Virus record (IMG/VR): IMGVR_UViG_3300027799_000001
Location: 1-56,544 of that record
Reading direction: 5' to 3' (one strand)
Length of the DNA: 56,544 nucleotides
DNA from: a virus
Part shown: positions 1 to 7,901 of the stretch, one piece after another
How the letters are laid out: every line of letters starts with the position of its first letter
Position numbering within the stretch: position 1 is the first letter of the stretch
Translations under genes and position numbers: made by a program
Notes under the pieces: model-generated
Told to the model about the DNA's origin: nothing
What the model saw: the letters and a program-made list of their open reading frames with translations, nothing else
The model's database searches: none

Positions 1-91
1 TGCAGCAAGGCAAACCTTTGGCGTTTTTTGGCTTTCAGTTAAGTGCCAAATTGCGTTCCCATTTTGCTTAACAGCCTCAAGGCAAATCTTT
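1..91. repeat. Terminal direct repeat (left copy), circular-closure overlap
   Basis: Bases 1-91 are identical to bases 56454-56544. A gene on the minus strand continues in frame through the overlap, as expected if the window is a linearised circular assembly. The same 91 bases also occur inverted at 47742-47832 inside a paralogous gene, so a false join at a repeat cannot be excluded from the sequence alone. Confidence 0.9.
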
Positions 92-624
92 GAAGTTCTT
101 TGTTTTTCAGTTAAATGAACAACAGCACAACCATTTTGCTTCACTGCTGCTAAACAAATCTGAGGTGTTCTTTGAGCTTCAGATAAAAACTTAATAGCAT
201 AACCATTCTCACACATTGCAGCAATGCAAACCTGATGTGTCCTATGTTCATCATTTAACCAATGAACAGCATAACCATTTTTATTAACTACTGATAAACA
301 TAATTCATGTGTACGAAGTTTATCCGGAATGAATTCCATTCCATCCCCATAATTTTCTGCTGTTATTATAGCCAATTCTAATAACTTTGGTTTTATTTTC
401 TCCATAAATCCTTCAACATCATCACCTACATAAACTTTAGAATCTATTTCCAAACCTTTGTTTTTACTATACTCATACTTGTTACATCTGTCCTCCCGAA
501 GCTTGAAAAAAGCACAGATCTGAGTGTGACTGTCAGGATTCTTAAGTAATTTCTTTTTGCGATCTTCTGCATTGATGTAATAGAAATTACCTTCATACGA
601 AACAAAGCTAAAAAAAAGACACAT
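1..624 (-). CDS. SFVSY/DUF4116-like repeat protein, 5' part of a gene spanning the circular join
   Basis: ATG at 624-622 is preceded by AAAGGAGTAG. The frame is open to base 1 and, through the 91-base terminal overlap, continues from 56453 to a TAG at 56367-56369, giving about 236 residues. It begins MCLFFSFVSYEGNFYYINAEDRK and has the family N-terminal domain of about 100 residues. About five 24-residue repeats of the form RTxQICLAAVxQNGxAVxxLTExQ follow, then a short KKRVDLD tail. The last three repeats are nearly identical in DNA to those of the gene at 47353. Function is unknown; repeats of this form resemble the DUF4116 class. Cytoplasmic, with no signal peptide or membrane segment. It lies in the minus-strand accessory operon. 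Confidence 0.85.
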   Translation of the reverse strand, partial: MCLFFSFVSYEGNFYYINAEDRKKKLLKNPDSHTQICAFFKLREDRCNKYEYSKNKGLEIDSKVYVGDDVEGFMEKIKPKLLELAIITAENYGDGMEFIPDKLRTHELCLSVVNKNGYAVHWLNDEHRTHQVCIAAMCENGYAIKFLSEAQRTPQICLAAVKQNGCAVVHLTEKQRTSKICLEAVKQNGNAIWHLTESQKTPKVCLAA

Positions 625-628
625 TTTT

Positions 629-757
629 CTACTCCTTTACTTTTTTCAATACCTTCAACAACTCATCCAGAGTAATCAGTACAAAAAACACGCCAGACAA
701 AGTGAGTATTATGCATAATTCGAGTGTATTAGAAATTGTTATTGTTAATGTGTTCAT
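629..757 (-). CDS. Small single-pass membrane protein, 42 aa
   Basis: The frame from ATG 757 to TAG 629 encodes MNTLTITISNTLELCII, then a hydrophobic stretch (about residues 13-29) and a basic, lysine-rich tail. The upstream AAGGAGTAAT is a good ribosome-binding site. Its own stop codon sits inside the ribosome-binding site of the next gene (start 624), so the two are translationally close-coupled. No family recognised. One of several membrane microproteins in the accessory arms (others at 46232, 46418, 46592 and 51063). Confidence 0.6.
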   Translation of the reverse strand: MNTLTITISNTLELCIILTLSGVFFVLITLDELLKVLKKVKE

Positions 758-784
758 TCTATTACTCCTTAGGTATACAGTTTT

Positions 785-1127
785 TTAACACAATATATCG
801 ACAGTACAATTCTGTTCGGAAGAATTGTTTTTATAGTAGTCAAACATTATATTGTAATTATCCCAAATCAAATTTTTAGCAAACTGTGCATCAAAGCCAT
901 AAACTTTTCTTACCACTCTTATCAAAGATTTAATATAGTAATACGGTTTTTTAGCCAAAACCAATTCTATGAATGTTTTAGAAGTTTTGTTATCCATAAC
1001 ATCACTAATCTCATCCCAAAAATTTACACAACACCAACTTTTTCTCTTCTTCACATTTTAATTCAATACTTCTGTACTCTTCTTCACATTTCAATTCAAT
1101 ACGCTTGTATTCTTCTTCTATATTCAT
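785..1127 (-). pseudogene. Frameshifted member of the MNLEKE/LKTF paralogous family
   Basis: Reading from ATG 1127 gives MNIEEEYKRIELKCEEEYRS... but stops at KFLG* because of one extra base in a C-run (1015-1017; GGG on the coding strand). Removing one base gives KFLDEISDVMD and continues through KTFIELVLAK to about 785, matching the paralogs at 1132, 2164 and 38908 end to end. The N-terminus carries an 11-codon tandem repeat (EEYKRIELKCE / EEYRSIELKCE). The C-terminus (QNCTVDILC) looks like the broken start of the zinc ribbon present in the 1132 paralog. A sequencing error, or internal initiation at 1054, are alternatives. Confidence 0.65.
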
Positions 1128-1131
1128 TCTA

Positions 1132-1533
1132 TTATCCTTTGTTGTGACATGACATGCATGTCCAGTTATAGTTTTCACCATTGTCCGCATAGACGCCTTC
1201 TATTGCTTCAGATTTTTTAACTACCTCACCGCATATCTCACATGTGCAATTTTGTTTTGAAGAGTTGTTTTTGTAATAATTCAAAATTGTATCGTAATAA
1301 GTACAAATTAAATTTTTGGCAAACAATAAACTAAAATTGTTTAACTGTCTAACTACTCTTATCAATAGTATCTTTGAAGTACATTGGTCTTTGGAAAGGA
1401 CTATCTCTCTGAATGTTTTTAATGTTTCTTTATCCTCAACGTGTCCAATTTTGTCCAAAAATTTGTGCAATAACAATTTTTTCTCTACTTGACTTCTGAA
1501 ATCGACCATAGCAAATTCTTTTTCCAGATTCAT
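1132..1533 (-). CDS. LKTF-family protein with C-terminal zinc ribbon, 133 aa
   Basis: No known function. Residues 1-95 form the domain shared with the genes at 785, 2164 and 38908. It is mostly helical by residue pattern, with conserved blocks HKFLD, LKTFREIVL, RVVRQ, FAKNLI and YYDTILNYYK. Residues about 98-131 add two CxxC pairs (CEIC and CMSC) that look like a zinc ribbon, absent from the 2164 and 38908 copies. Upstream GAAGGAGATAG is a clear ribosome-binding site. Small helical phage protein plus zinc ribbon suggests nucleic-acid or protein binding, which is inference only. Confidence 0.75.
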   Translation of the reverse strand: MNLEKEFAMVDFRSQVEKKLLLHKFLDKIGHVEDKETLKTFREIVLSKDQCTSKILLIRVVRQLNNFSLLFAKNLICTYYDTILNYYKNNSSKQNCTCEICGEVVKKSEAIEGVYADNGENYNWTCMSCHNKG

Positions 1534-1554
1534 ACTATCTCCTTCCTTAAAAAA

Positions 1555-1776
1555 TTACAACAAATGTTTTACGAATTCAAGCTCGTTCTCGAGTAGTAGC
1601 TTAGCAGCTTCTTTGTTTTGTGTAATAGCAGCTACGCATATCTCTTGTGATCGTATATTGCATGGTACATACGATATATTTAATCCATTTTTAGTCACAA
1701 GAGCCAAGCAAAGTTCGTAAGTAAATTCTGATCTTGGCAACTTTCGTAAATCTAAGGTTTCAGTATTTAAAGACAT
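1555..1776 (-). CDS. Short DUF4116-like repeat protein without the N-terminal domain, 73 aa
   Basis: ATG at 1776 follows GAAAGGACATATAAA; in-frame upstream codons exist but have no comparable site. The product contains two 24-residue repeats (FTYELCLALVTKNGLNISYVP and SQEICVAAITQNKEAAKLL) ending with a VKHLL tail. It is the only member of the family here that lacks the SFVSYD domain, and may be a deletion derivative or an antagonist of the full-length proteins. Overlaps the 3' end of the 1778 gene closely. Confidence 0.6.
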   Translation of the reverse strand: MSLNTETLDLRKLPRSEFTYELCLALVTKNGLNISYVPCNIRSQEICVAAITQNKEAAKLLLENELEFVKHLL

Positions 1777-1777
1777 T

Positions 1778-1966
1778 TTATATGTCCTTTCTTTTTTGTT
1801 CAATAAAAATAGTATTAACAATAAACTCATGCGATTTTCCAGCAAATAACCATCTTTTAAAAACTTTTTGAGCTTCATTGTTTTTTGATTTGCTGAGAGA
1901 ATCTATTATGTTCGCCAAAATGTCTACTTTTTCTTGTTCACTTAGTAAGCCATGTTTCGAATTCAT
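1778..1966 (-). CDS. Hypothetical protein, 62 aa
   Basis: Starts MNSKHGLLSEQEKVD with AAGGAATAT upstream, and is the first gene after a consensus promoter at 2017-2045. Charged, mostly helical, no membrane segment and no recognised domain. The C-terminus is basic (FIEQKRKDI). Confidence 0.55.
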   Translation of the reverse strand: MNSKHGLLSEQEKVDILANIIDSLSKSKNNEAQKVFKRWLFAGKSHEFIVNTIFIEQKRKDI

Positions 1967-2016
1967 AATATATTCCTTTTTTGAAATTTGTTGTACCTAA
2001 TTAACAACGCTTAATA

Positions 2017-2045
2017 AGTATACAACTATTTTAGGAAATTGTCAA
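2017..2045 (-). promoter_or_regulatory. Sigma-70-type promoter
   Basis: On the minus strand: TTGACA (2045-2040), 17-base spacer, TATACT (2022-2017). It is a perfect -35 with a one-mismatch -10, and drives the accessory operon starting at 1966 and running across the circular join. Confidence 0.8.
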
Positions 2046-2054
2046 TATTTTCCG

Positions 2055-2147
2055 TTATGTTTTTAATTTGAAAAAAAGTATACTTAAAACATTGTGATCC
2101 ATAATTATAACTTTGTCGCTTGTTAGTCTAATTTTTTGGATTATTAT
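2055..2147 (-). pseudogene. Remnant of the QKIRLTSGKV gene (paralog of 38706-38891)
   Basis: The DNA here matches the start of the intact gene at 38891: coding IQKIRLTSxKVIIxDH on the minus strand, including the upstream AAAGGT site. The initiator ATG is replaced by ATA (2147-2145), and after DH the sequence diverges and stops early. The neighbouring upstream gene (2164) is also paralogous to the neighbour of the intact copy (38908), so a two-gene cassette was duplicated and one half decayed. Confidence 0.65.
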
Positions 2148-2163
2148 TTTGGCTACCTTTGCT

Positions 2164-2439
2164 TTATACTTTAACTTTGTAATAATTAACCATTTCATCA
2201 TAATAATCGCAGATCCAATGTCTAGCAAATGATCTACTAAAACCATATGTTTGGCTTAGTACTCTATCCAATATTCTTTTTACATAATACCTTTCTTGGG
2301 TAAGAACTACTTCTTTGAATGTTTTCAATGTTCCTATATCTTCAACTTGTCCTACTCTATCAAAAAGTTTATACAATATAAATTTATTCTCTTCAAAACA
2401 TTTAAAATGAATGAGTTCACAATCTGTTACTATGTTCAT
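2164..2439 (-). CDS. LKTF-family protein, 91 aa
   Basis: Starts MNIVTDCELIHFKC after AAGGAGAAAAT. It carries the family blocks ILYKLFDRVG, LKTFKEVVL, RVLSQTYGF, FARHWICDYYDEMVNYYKVKV. It ends with the same YYKVKV as the 38908 paralog and has no zinc ribbon. The promoter at 2485-2513 lies 46 bases upstream. Unknown function. The remnant of a second cassette gene follows directly, as in the 38.9 kb locus. Confidence 0.75.
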   Translation of the reverse strand: MNIVTDCELIHFKCFEENKFILYKLFDRVGQVEDIGTLKTFKEVVLTQERYYVKRILDRVLSQTYGFSRSFARHWICDYYDEMVNYYKVKV

Positions 2440-2484
2440 ATTTTCTCCTTGTTAATTTTCAAGATACTTATTTCTTATATAATA

Positions 2485-2513
2485 ATTATACTATTTATTT
2501 AGAAAGTTGTCTA
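2485..2513 (-). promoter_or_regulatory. Sigma-70-type promoter
   Basis: TAGACA (2513-2508), 17-base spacer, TATAAT (2490-2485) on the minus strand. The sequence after it (ATTATATAAGAAATAAGTATCTT) is nearly the same as after the promoter at 39251-39279, so promoter, leader and gene were duplicated together. Confidence 0.75.
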
Positions 2514-2533
2514 CAACATTCAATATATTTTTG

Positions 2534-2577
2534 GGGTTTTTAAAAACAAAAACCCTCAAGATATTAATTCTTAAGGG
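2534..2577 (-). terminator. Overlapping terminator hairpins after the tail operon
   Basis: Two mutually exclusive stems share the bases 2553-2555: GGGTTTTT/AAAAACCC (2534-2541 with 2548-2555) and CCCT-AAGA/TCTT-AGGG (2553-2561 with 2569-2577). They separate the end of the tail module (2611) from the accessory promoter at 2485-2513. The downstream hairpin could also act on the opposite strand. Confidence 0.65.
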
Positions 2578-2610
2578 TCTTATAATAGGTGTTAAAATAT
2601 AAAAAAAATA

Positions 2611-2901
2611 TTATTTATTGATTATTTTTTCAAGGTTAGTAATTTTGTGTAAATTTTCAAGGTGGTTAATATTATTAATATCAATCCTTTGCGTCAAAGC
2701 ATCTATTTTTTGATACAAAGCCTTATTACTCTCAACCAAACCTCTGATACTTTCAGTTAGCGTGGCAACCCTTTCGACAAATATGTGATGCATTTCACAT
2801 GTTGATGTATGAGACTTTTTATACCAGTTGTTAATAAGCATTGTAACTACACCAATAACAAAACTGATTAAAATTGTCAATAGTTGATTACTACTAGGCA
2901 T
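2611..2901 (-). CDS. Membrane-anchored coiled-coil protein, 96 aa (lysis or tail accessory candidate)
   Basis: MPSSNQLLTILISFVIGVVTMLINNW is a short N-terminal tail plus one membrane segment (about residues 7-24). The rest is a polar coiled coil with heptad-like spacing (LTESIRGLVESNKALYQKIDALTQRI). This layout resembles inner-membrane spanins or antiholin-like accessory proteins, and the position at the very end of the tail operon fits a lysis role. However, the endolysin is 32 kb away and no outer-membrane spanin is visible. The name is tentative. Confidence 0.6.
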   Translation of the reverse strand: MPSSNQLLTILISFVIGVVTMLINNWYKKSHTSTCEMHHIFVERVATLTESIRGLVESNKALYQKIDALTQRIDINNINHLENLHKITNLEKIINK

Positions 2902-2910
2902 TGTATCTCC

Positions 2911-5900
2911 TTACGTTAATGGTATTACAGATATTTTACAGTTGTATGGATATGTTAATTTGTAAATAATTTTGGTTACTATTGATTGCAAATTTACACC
3001 CTCTGTTTGGTGAGGGAAATTTATATTAATCCTATCCAGCAAATCTATTGTATAACATTTATTTATGTGAACGTCAAAGCTAAAAATTCTATTATTCATA
3101 CATTGTACCCAGTAGTACAAATAATATTTAGCAATATCATAAGCATTAGGACCATTGACTAAATATAGGTCTGTCATATCGGCAGGTGGTTTATCAACAG
3201 ACTTAGTTTTTGAATACAAAGTGCGACACAAAGACCATATGTCAGCGGCAAGTGATGCATCAGCCACGTCAAAACCTTTGGTATAACTACTGTCATACGT
3301 CTCTTTGTTTGTATTAGTAATTTGTAACAAGCCTTGATATTGTCCCGAAGCAAAATCCTTATTATATCGTACAATTGGCATTGGATAGACATCAGTTGTT
3401 TCAGGCAATTGTATTGTTATGCTGTCGCGATTATATATATCCGACAATGTTATCGTAGTAGATGTTGCAAGTGAATTTTTATGCATAGCTTTAACACATT
3501 CATTACCATTTTTATCAGTCCAGTTGGCCAATCTAAACTGTTTGCACAAGTCTTTTTTGAGAGAATCTGTATAGGTTTTTGAATAATCGTCTACCACTGA
3601 ACCTATTTGATAACTCTTGATTGTGTTAAATGTAGAATCAGTAGTAACATCAAAACCGCCGTTAGACGTTATTGATACTTTAGCATAATTAGCATACTCT
3701 AAACCATAATTCTGTTGTGACAATGAAACTTCTGAATAATTTTGTAGTCTGCAAGTATGTTCTAATATATCAACAGGAGATGTAATTAAAGAAGCAGATA
3801 TTTTGCGTGATCCCCAAGTATTATTAAAAATTCGACCGCTAAATGGAGCGTACAATTCTTTTTTGCTTGATACCGTTCGTTTAAAAATTAAACATATTTC
3901 AAATATCCTAAAATCTTTTTGTAACCAAGTAGCATTAGTACTATTTACGTATTTGTGTTCATAAAATAAACTAAAAGAATTGTAACTATTATACTTTTTA
4001 ACATCTGAAATTATATCAGTAATATCGTAATATTCGTATCCTGTTAGGTTACTATCGTCGCTTACTTTTGCATAGAAATTTCTATTGTTTGTCTGCGGAC
4101 TGACATTGTAGTATTCGTCATTTATGCAATCATAAGTTGTATTCGTTAAATTAGTAGTAGTGTTTTGCAACTCTACTTTTTTAACGGAACCCATAAATCT
4201 TTTACTTAAAAAAAATAATTTTGTAAAATTATCAGTTGCAGGCTGATAACTATAGGTATTAATTATACTAGCTTTAATTCCTAAATACACGTTGCTATAA
4301 TCAAAGTTTTTTGGTACTGAAGGCATGGTTACATCAAATCCAAAAGCTAACCAATTTGAATAATAGTCTGGTACATCCAAAAAAATTCCATAATAAGTGC
4401 TATTGTTTTTGTCTATAACTTCGGAACCCGTACCAGTTATTGTAACTCCTGTAACGCTTGGCTGTACGCTAAAAATTCCATTTGAAACATCATACCATTG
4501 TATAGGAGGTGGAGCAAACTCAGTAGGATAACCCCACTTAGCTTGATATGTCTCATAATTTGATTGTGCTAATTCAAAACTATTAAGTGGTAGATTGATA
4601 AAACTATCTATACTATCTAAATTATTTGTACATTGCCTAAAATTAGCCTCAAGAGTATTGTTGTTACTACCTATTTTGACACTGTGTGAAGTATTTGGCA
4701 TGTATAAATAGTCAAAATTATTTTCTTGTACAATCGATTTAACATTTTCAGCCAATCCACTAACATCAATATCTATCTTTTTTTCGCTATCATAAACATA
4801 CAAATCAAAATTAGTCGATATTTCATTACCATTATTGTCTAACACTGATTTGCATGGTTGTATATCTGATTGATATTCTTTTTTAAGATTTATTATATTA
4901 ATCCAACTATTATCAGTTTCAGTAGCGGTTGCATTTCCTTTTAATGCTTCTTTGTAATAATCTTGCATGGTTAATTTTATAGTTTTTCCAGTTGGATCGT
5001 CATCAAGATCTATTATTGCGTTACTTATCTTTCTATATTCACCGTCACTTATACCCTCAACTACATAGGTGTAGCTTCCAACTAAATTCTCCATGTAGTG
5101 AGTCCCAGATGTTTGTAGGGTGTACAGAGTTCCAGACACAGAATACAATGATAACGAAGTTGAAGCAATACAAAATTTATAAGTATTAGTAGGTGCAGCA
5201 CCTACCAATCCAACGCATGGGAAAGTATAAACATCACTTTCAGGTGGTGAACCTGTTAAAAGATAATTATCTGATAGATCATAACATGGCAAATTAAATA
5301 CATAATCTGTTTGGCTATCAGCAGTACGAACAAATTTAGCATACCCAGACCAATTAGAATTAGGATATATTTTACCAAACGTAACTGGTATTGTACGTCC
5401 TATCAAATCTTTTGTAGCGTTAGGATAGTCAGTTTTGTTAATTTGTTTGGTTATATTAACATTTCTAGGATTAGGAATAAATGGTATGTTAATGGTTGTA
5501 GCATTCCAATGTATGTTGTCTATTTTATACGAACCTAATTGTGTTATTGTAGATGTATTGGTAAAATTCAAATACAAATCTAATAAATTACCATGTAAAT
5601 ATATACTATTTAGTTCTAACCACTGGGCAAATCCATCAGTGTTTTTTACATCAATACTACCACCAACTTTAATTTGTGTATTACCACCTCTTCTTATGTC
5701 GATATCCTTTGTGATATCCGATACATCTAACAATGAACCTATAGAAAAATTACCATAAATATTGGTATAATTTTGATACATACTGAAACCAAAATAATTC
5801 TCAATATATATACGGCCTGCGGCAGTTGTAAGTGCTTTTGTAGTTGGCTCTGTAAGATATAGAGTAAATCTTGAAGGACTTGTTTGTATAGTATATGAAG

Positions 5901-6138
5901 ATACTATTGCGTATTCGTAATCACCGGTATTATTATTGTATAATTTGATACGGCAACCAGCATGAAAATAAGTGAAATTATTAACACCGCTTGAATCTGT
6001 AACAACAATGCTTGTATTACCAATAGATATGTCTGAATATAGTGTTCTATATCCACCATAAAAACTTTTACTCGTTTGAGGTGATTTGGCCCACAAACCT
6101 GTATTAATACGTACAAACACATCTAATATATTTGACAT
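2911..6138 (-). CDS. Large tail tip/fibre protein, 1075 aa
   Basis: The largest gene of the window, lying downstream of the tape measure and the 6141 protein, where siphovirus tip, hub or receptor-binding proteins are encoded. The sequence is rich in Asn, Thr, Tyr and Ser with predicted beta structure throughout. The N-terminus (LDVFVRINTGLWAKSP) and a middle block (RTIPVTFGKIYPNSNW, about residues 248-263) look like structural tail motifs. No lysozyme or peptidase motif was seen. It starts two bases after the stop of the preceding gene. Assignment is by position and composition. Confidence 0.75.
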   Translation of the reverse strand: MSNILDVFVRINTGLWAKSPQTSKSFYGGYRTLYSDISIGNTSIVVTDSSGVNNFTYFHAGCRIKLYNNNTGDYEYAIVSSYTIQTSPSRFTLYLTEPTTKALTTAAGRIYIENYFGFSMYQNYTNIYGNFSIGSLLDVSDITKDIDIRRGGNTQIKVGGSIDVKNTDGFAQWLELNSIYLHGNLLDLYLNFTNTSTITQLGSYKIDNIHWNATTINIPFIPNPRNVNITKQINKTDYPNATKDLIGRTIPVTFGKIYPNSNWSGYAKFVRTADSQTDYVFNLPCYDLSDNYLLTGSPPESDVYTFPCVGLVGAAPTNTYKFCIASTSLSLYSVSGTLYTLQTSGTHYMENLVGSYTYVVEGISDGEYRKISNAIIDLDDDPTGKTIKLTMQDYYKEALKGNATATETDNSWINIINLKKEYQSDIQPCKSVLDNNGNEISTNFDLYVYDSEKKIDIDVSGLAENVKSIVQENNFDYLYMPNTSHSVKIGSNNNTLEANFRQCTNNLDSIDSFINLPLNSFELAQSNYETYQAKWGYPTEFAPPPIQWYDVSNGIFSVQPSVTGVTITGTGSEVIDKNNSTYYGIFLDVPDYYSNWLAFGFDVTMPSVPKNFDYSNVYLGIKASIINTYSYQPATDNFTKLFFLSKRFMGSVKKVELQNTTTNLTNTTYDCINDEYYNVSPQTNNRNFYAKVSDDSNLTGYEYYDITDIISDVKKYNSYNSFSLFYEHKYVNSTNATWLQKDFRIFEICLIFKRTVSSKKELYAPFSGRIFNNTWGSRKISASLITSPVDILEHTCRLQNYSEVSLSQQNYGLEYANYAKVSITSNGGFDVTTDSTFNTIKSYQIGSVVDDYSKTYTDSLKKDLCKQFRLANWTDKNGNECVKAMHKNSLATSTTITLSDIYNRDSITIQLPETTDVYPMPIVRYNKDFASGQYQGLLQITNTNKETYDSSYTKGFDVADASLAADIWSLCRTLYSKTKSVDKPPADMTDLYLVNGPNAYDIAKYYLYYWVQCMNNRIFSFDVHINKCYTIDLLDRININFPHQTEGVNLQSIVTKIIYKLTYPYNCKISVIPLT

Positions 6139-6140
6139 TT

Positions 6141-7901
6141 TTAAACCGTTTTGACAAATTTAAGATTGAAATTAATATCGTACAAACCCCTAAAATCTAT
6201 GTTTATTTTATTTGTAACCAGATAACAATTACTATGAGTTCCTGTCCCAAGCTCTTCGCCAAATAAATAGCCGCTACTGTCACCTATTGAATAGGTACTT
6301 GTTCTATTAGTGGTAATATAGTTTATAAGACGTTGTGCTTTCGGTAAATTACATGTTAAATTTATTTCACTTTCGTAAGTTTTGTAGTACAAATTTATAC
6401 GTTCAGTACTATATTGCCCTTGTAATTGAGTAAAACGATTACTAATTAATCTATTATTTCGATACATAGTTCTAGGGAATCGCAATCCTGACACTGAGCC
6501 AATAGACATATTACCTTCATTTTGATCAGTAACAAAACTATATGATGGAGGTAATGCTGTTAAAAACAATTCTAGTTCCATCTCAAAATTACCATAATAC
6601 TCTTCGCTCAAATAAGGAGCTTTAATAACACGCATCATAACAGTATAAGGGCCTACATTACTAAAATCAGGCCCGAAAGGATGAAACATGCTTAAAACGC
6701 CCATCTCAATCGTAAGACCATCTGTAGAATCCTGATCATATGGTATTAAAATGTCATTATTAAATTCATCTGCCTCTGTAGGTGTCATAATAAATCTACA
6801 TGTACATGATCTTTTATCGTATGATTGACCTCCATAACCATGGTCTACAATATTAACTGATTCATTTGGCATTTTCAAGAAATCCCAAGGATAGTCTATT
6901 GTGATGTTATAAGGCAAAATTGGTAAATATAAATCAGCATAATTTGTTTTATATGTAAATCTTATTTTTGATGGATTAATTGGTGGAAAATAATCATCAG
7001 AACCTATACTATAATATCCGTTATGAGGAGTAAAGTTTAATCGTATACCTAATATATTCCCAGATATTTGTGGAGTTGTTCCACCGTTAACTACATATAC
7101 ACTGCTTTGATTTACCTTGTAAAAGCCTGAATTAGATATAGATGTTGAGTTAAATTCAGGTGTATAATTTACGCTTGGAACATTACCGCTACCACCTGAT
7201 ACAAACAATGAATTAACCATATCAGACTTGTTAGATGTATTATTGTATCCATATAATATTACCGAAAAACCAACCCAAAATGTAGTTGTTCCAATTCCGG
7301 TTATATTAAAAACATTATTTCTGAAAGTGGCATTATTATTATTAGCTGATCTTATTAGTACAACACCTTTTAAATCAAATGTATTATTTTCAAAATAAAT
7401 AGTATTGTTTAAATCAATATCGATAGAGCTTCCATACGGACCAATATTACCAGTAATATTAAAAGTATTACGATAAATATAAGTTGTACATCTCCTAAAA
7501 TATAAATAATTTGTATTAATTGTAATTACACAATATTTAATTGTTGCGGTTGTATTAGCAGCAGTAGAATAACCATTAATATATAATGCGTTACATCTGA
7601 TACTTAAATTATATATTACTAATTTAGAATTTGAACTTTGAATAGTAAGACTAATGTTATACATGTATAATTTATAAGACGACGGAACATATCCATTATG
7701 ATATGTGTTTGACGTTATTGTTAACGTATATCCATTCATGTATATAGTTTTTGTATAATTAACTAAATCAGTTATATCGCTTATAAAAATTCCAGTAATA
7801 TCGCCATTAACTGAAGACGCTGATATATCATCACAAAAATTAACCAAATTAGCATAATCACCGCCAGAGCCTATAGTGTAAGAACCGGATGTTATAGCCA
7901 T
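6141..7901 (-). CDS. Tail protein with beta-helix-like N-terminal half, 586 aa
   Basis: Residues about 1-270 consist of short repeating turns (GDYANLVNFCDD... NTIYFENNTFDLKG... NATFRNNVFNITG), the pattern of a right-handed parallel beta-helix as in pectate-lyase-like tailspikes. The C-terminal half (from about 300) has the look of a distal-tail or sheet domain. The gene start overlaps the tape-measure stop (ATGGCTATAACA at 7901) and the 1075-aa protein follows. Probably a distal tail protein with a carbohydrate-facing helix. Enzymatic activity cannot be inferred. Confidence 0.7.
   Translation of the reverse strand: MAITSGSYTIGSGGDYANLVNFCDDISASSVNGDITGIFISDITDLVNYTKTIYMNGYTLTITSNTYHNGYVPSSYKLYMYNISLTIQSSNSKLVIYNLSIRCNALYINGYSTAANTTATIKYCVITINTNYLYFRRCTTYIYRNTFNITGNIGPYGSSIDIDLNNTIYFENNTFDLKGVVLIRSANNNNATFRNNVFNITGIGTTTFWVGFSVILYGYNNTSNKSDMVNSLFVSGGSGNVPSVNYTPEFNSTSISNSGFYKVNQSSVYVVNGGTTPQISGNILGIRLNFTPHNGYYSIGSDDYFPPINPSKIRFTYKTNYADLYLPILPYNITIDYPWDFLKMPNESVNIVDHGYGGQSYDKRSCTCRFIMTPTEADEFNNDILIPYDQDSTDGLTIEMGVLSMFHPFGPDFSNVGPYTVMMRVIKAPYLSEEYYGNFEMELELFLTALPPSYSFVTDQNEGNMSIGSVSGLRFPRTMYRNNRLISNRFTQLQGQYSTERINLYYKTYESEINLTCNLPKAQRLINYITTNRTSTYSIGDSSGYLFGEELGTGTHSNCYLVTNKINIDFRGLYDINFNLKFVKTV

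Noticed and set aside
5435-5758. Plus-strand open frame opposite the large tail protein
   Set aside because: Antisense to a 1075-codon gene, no ribosome-binding site or family pattern.
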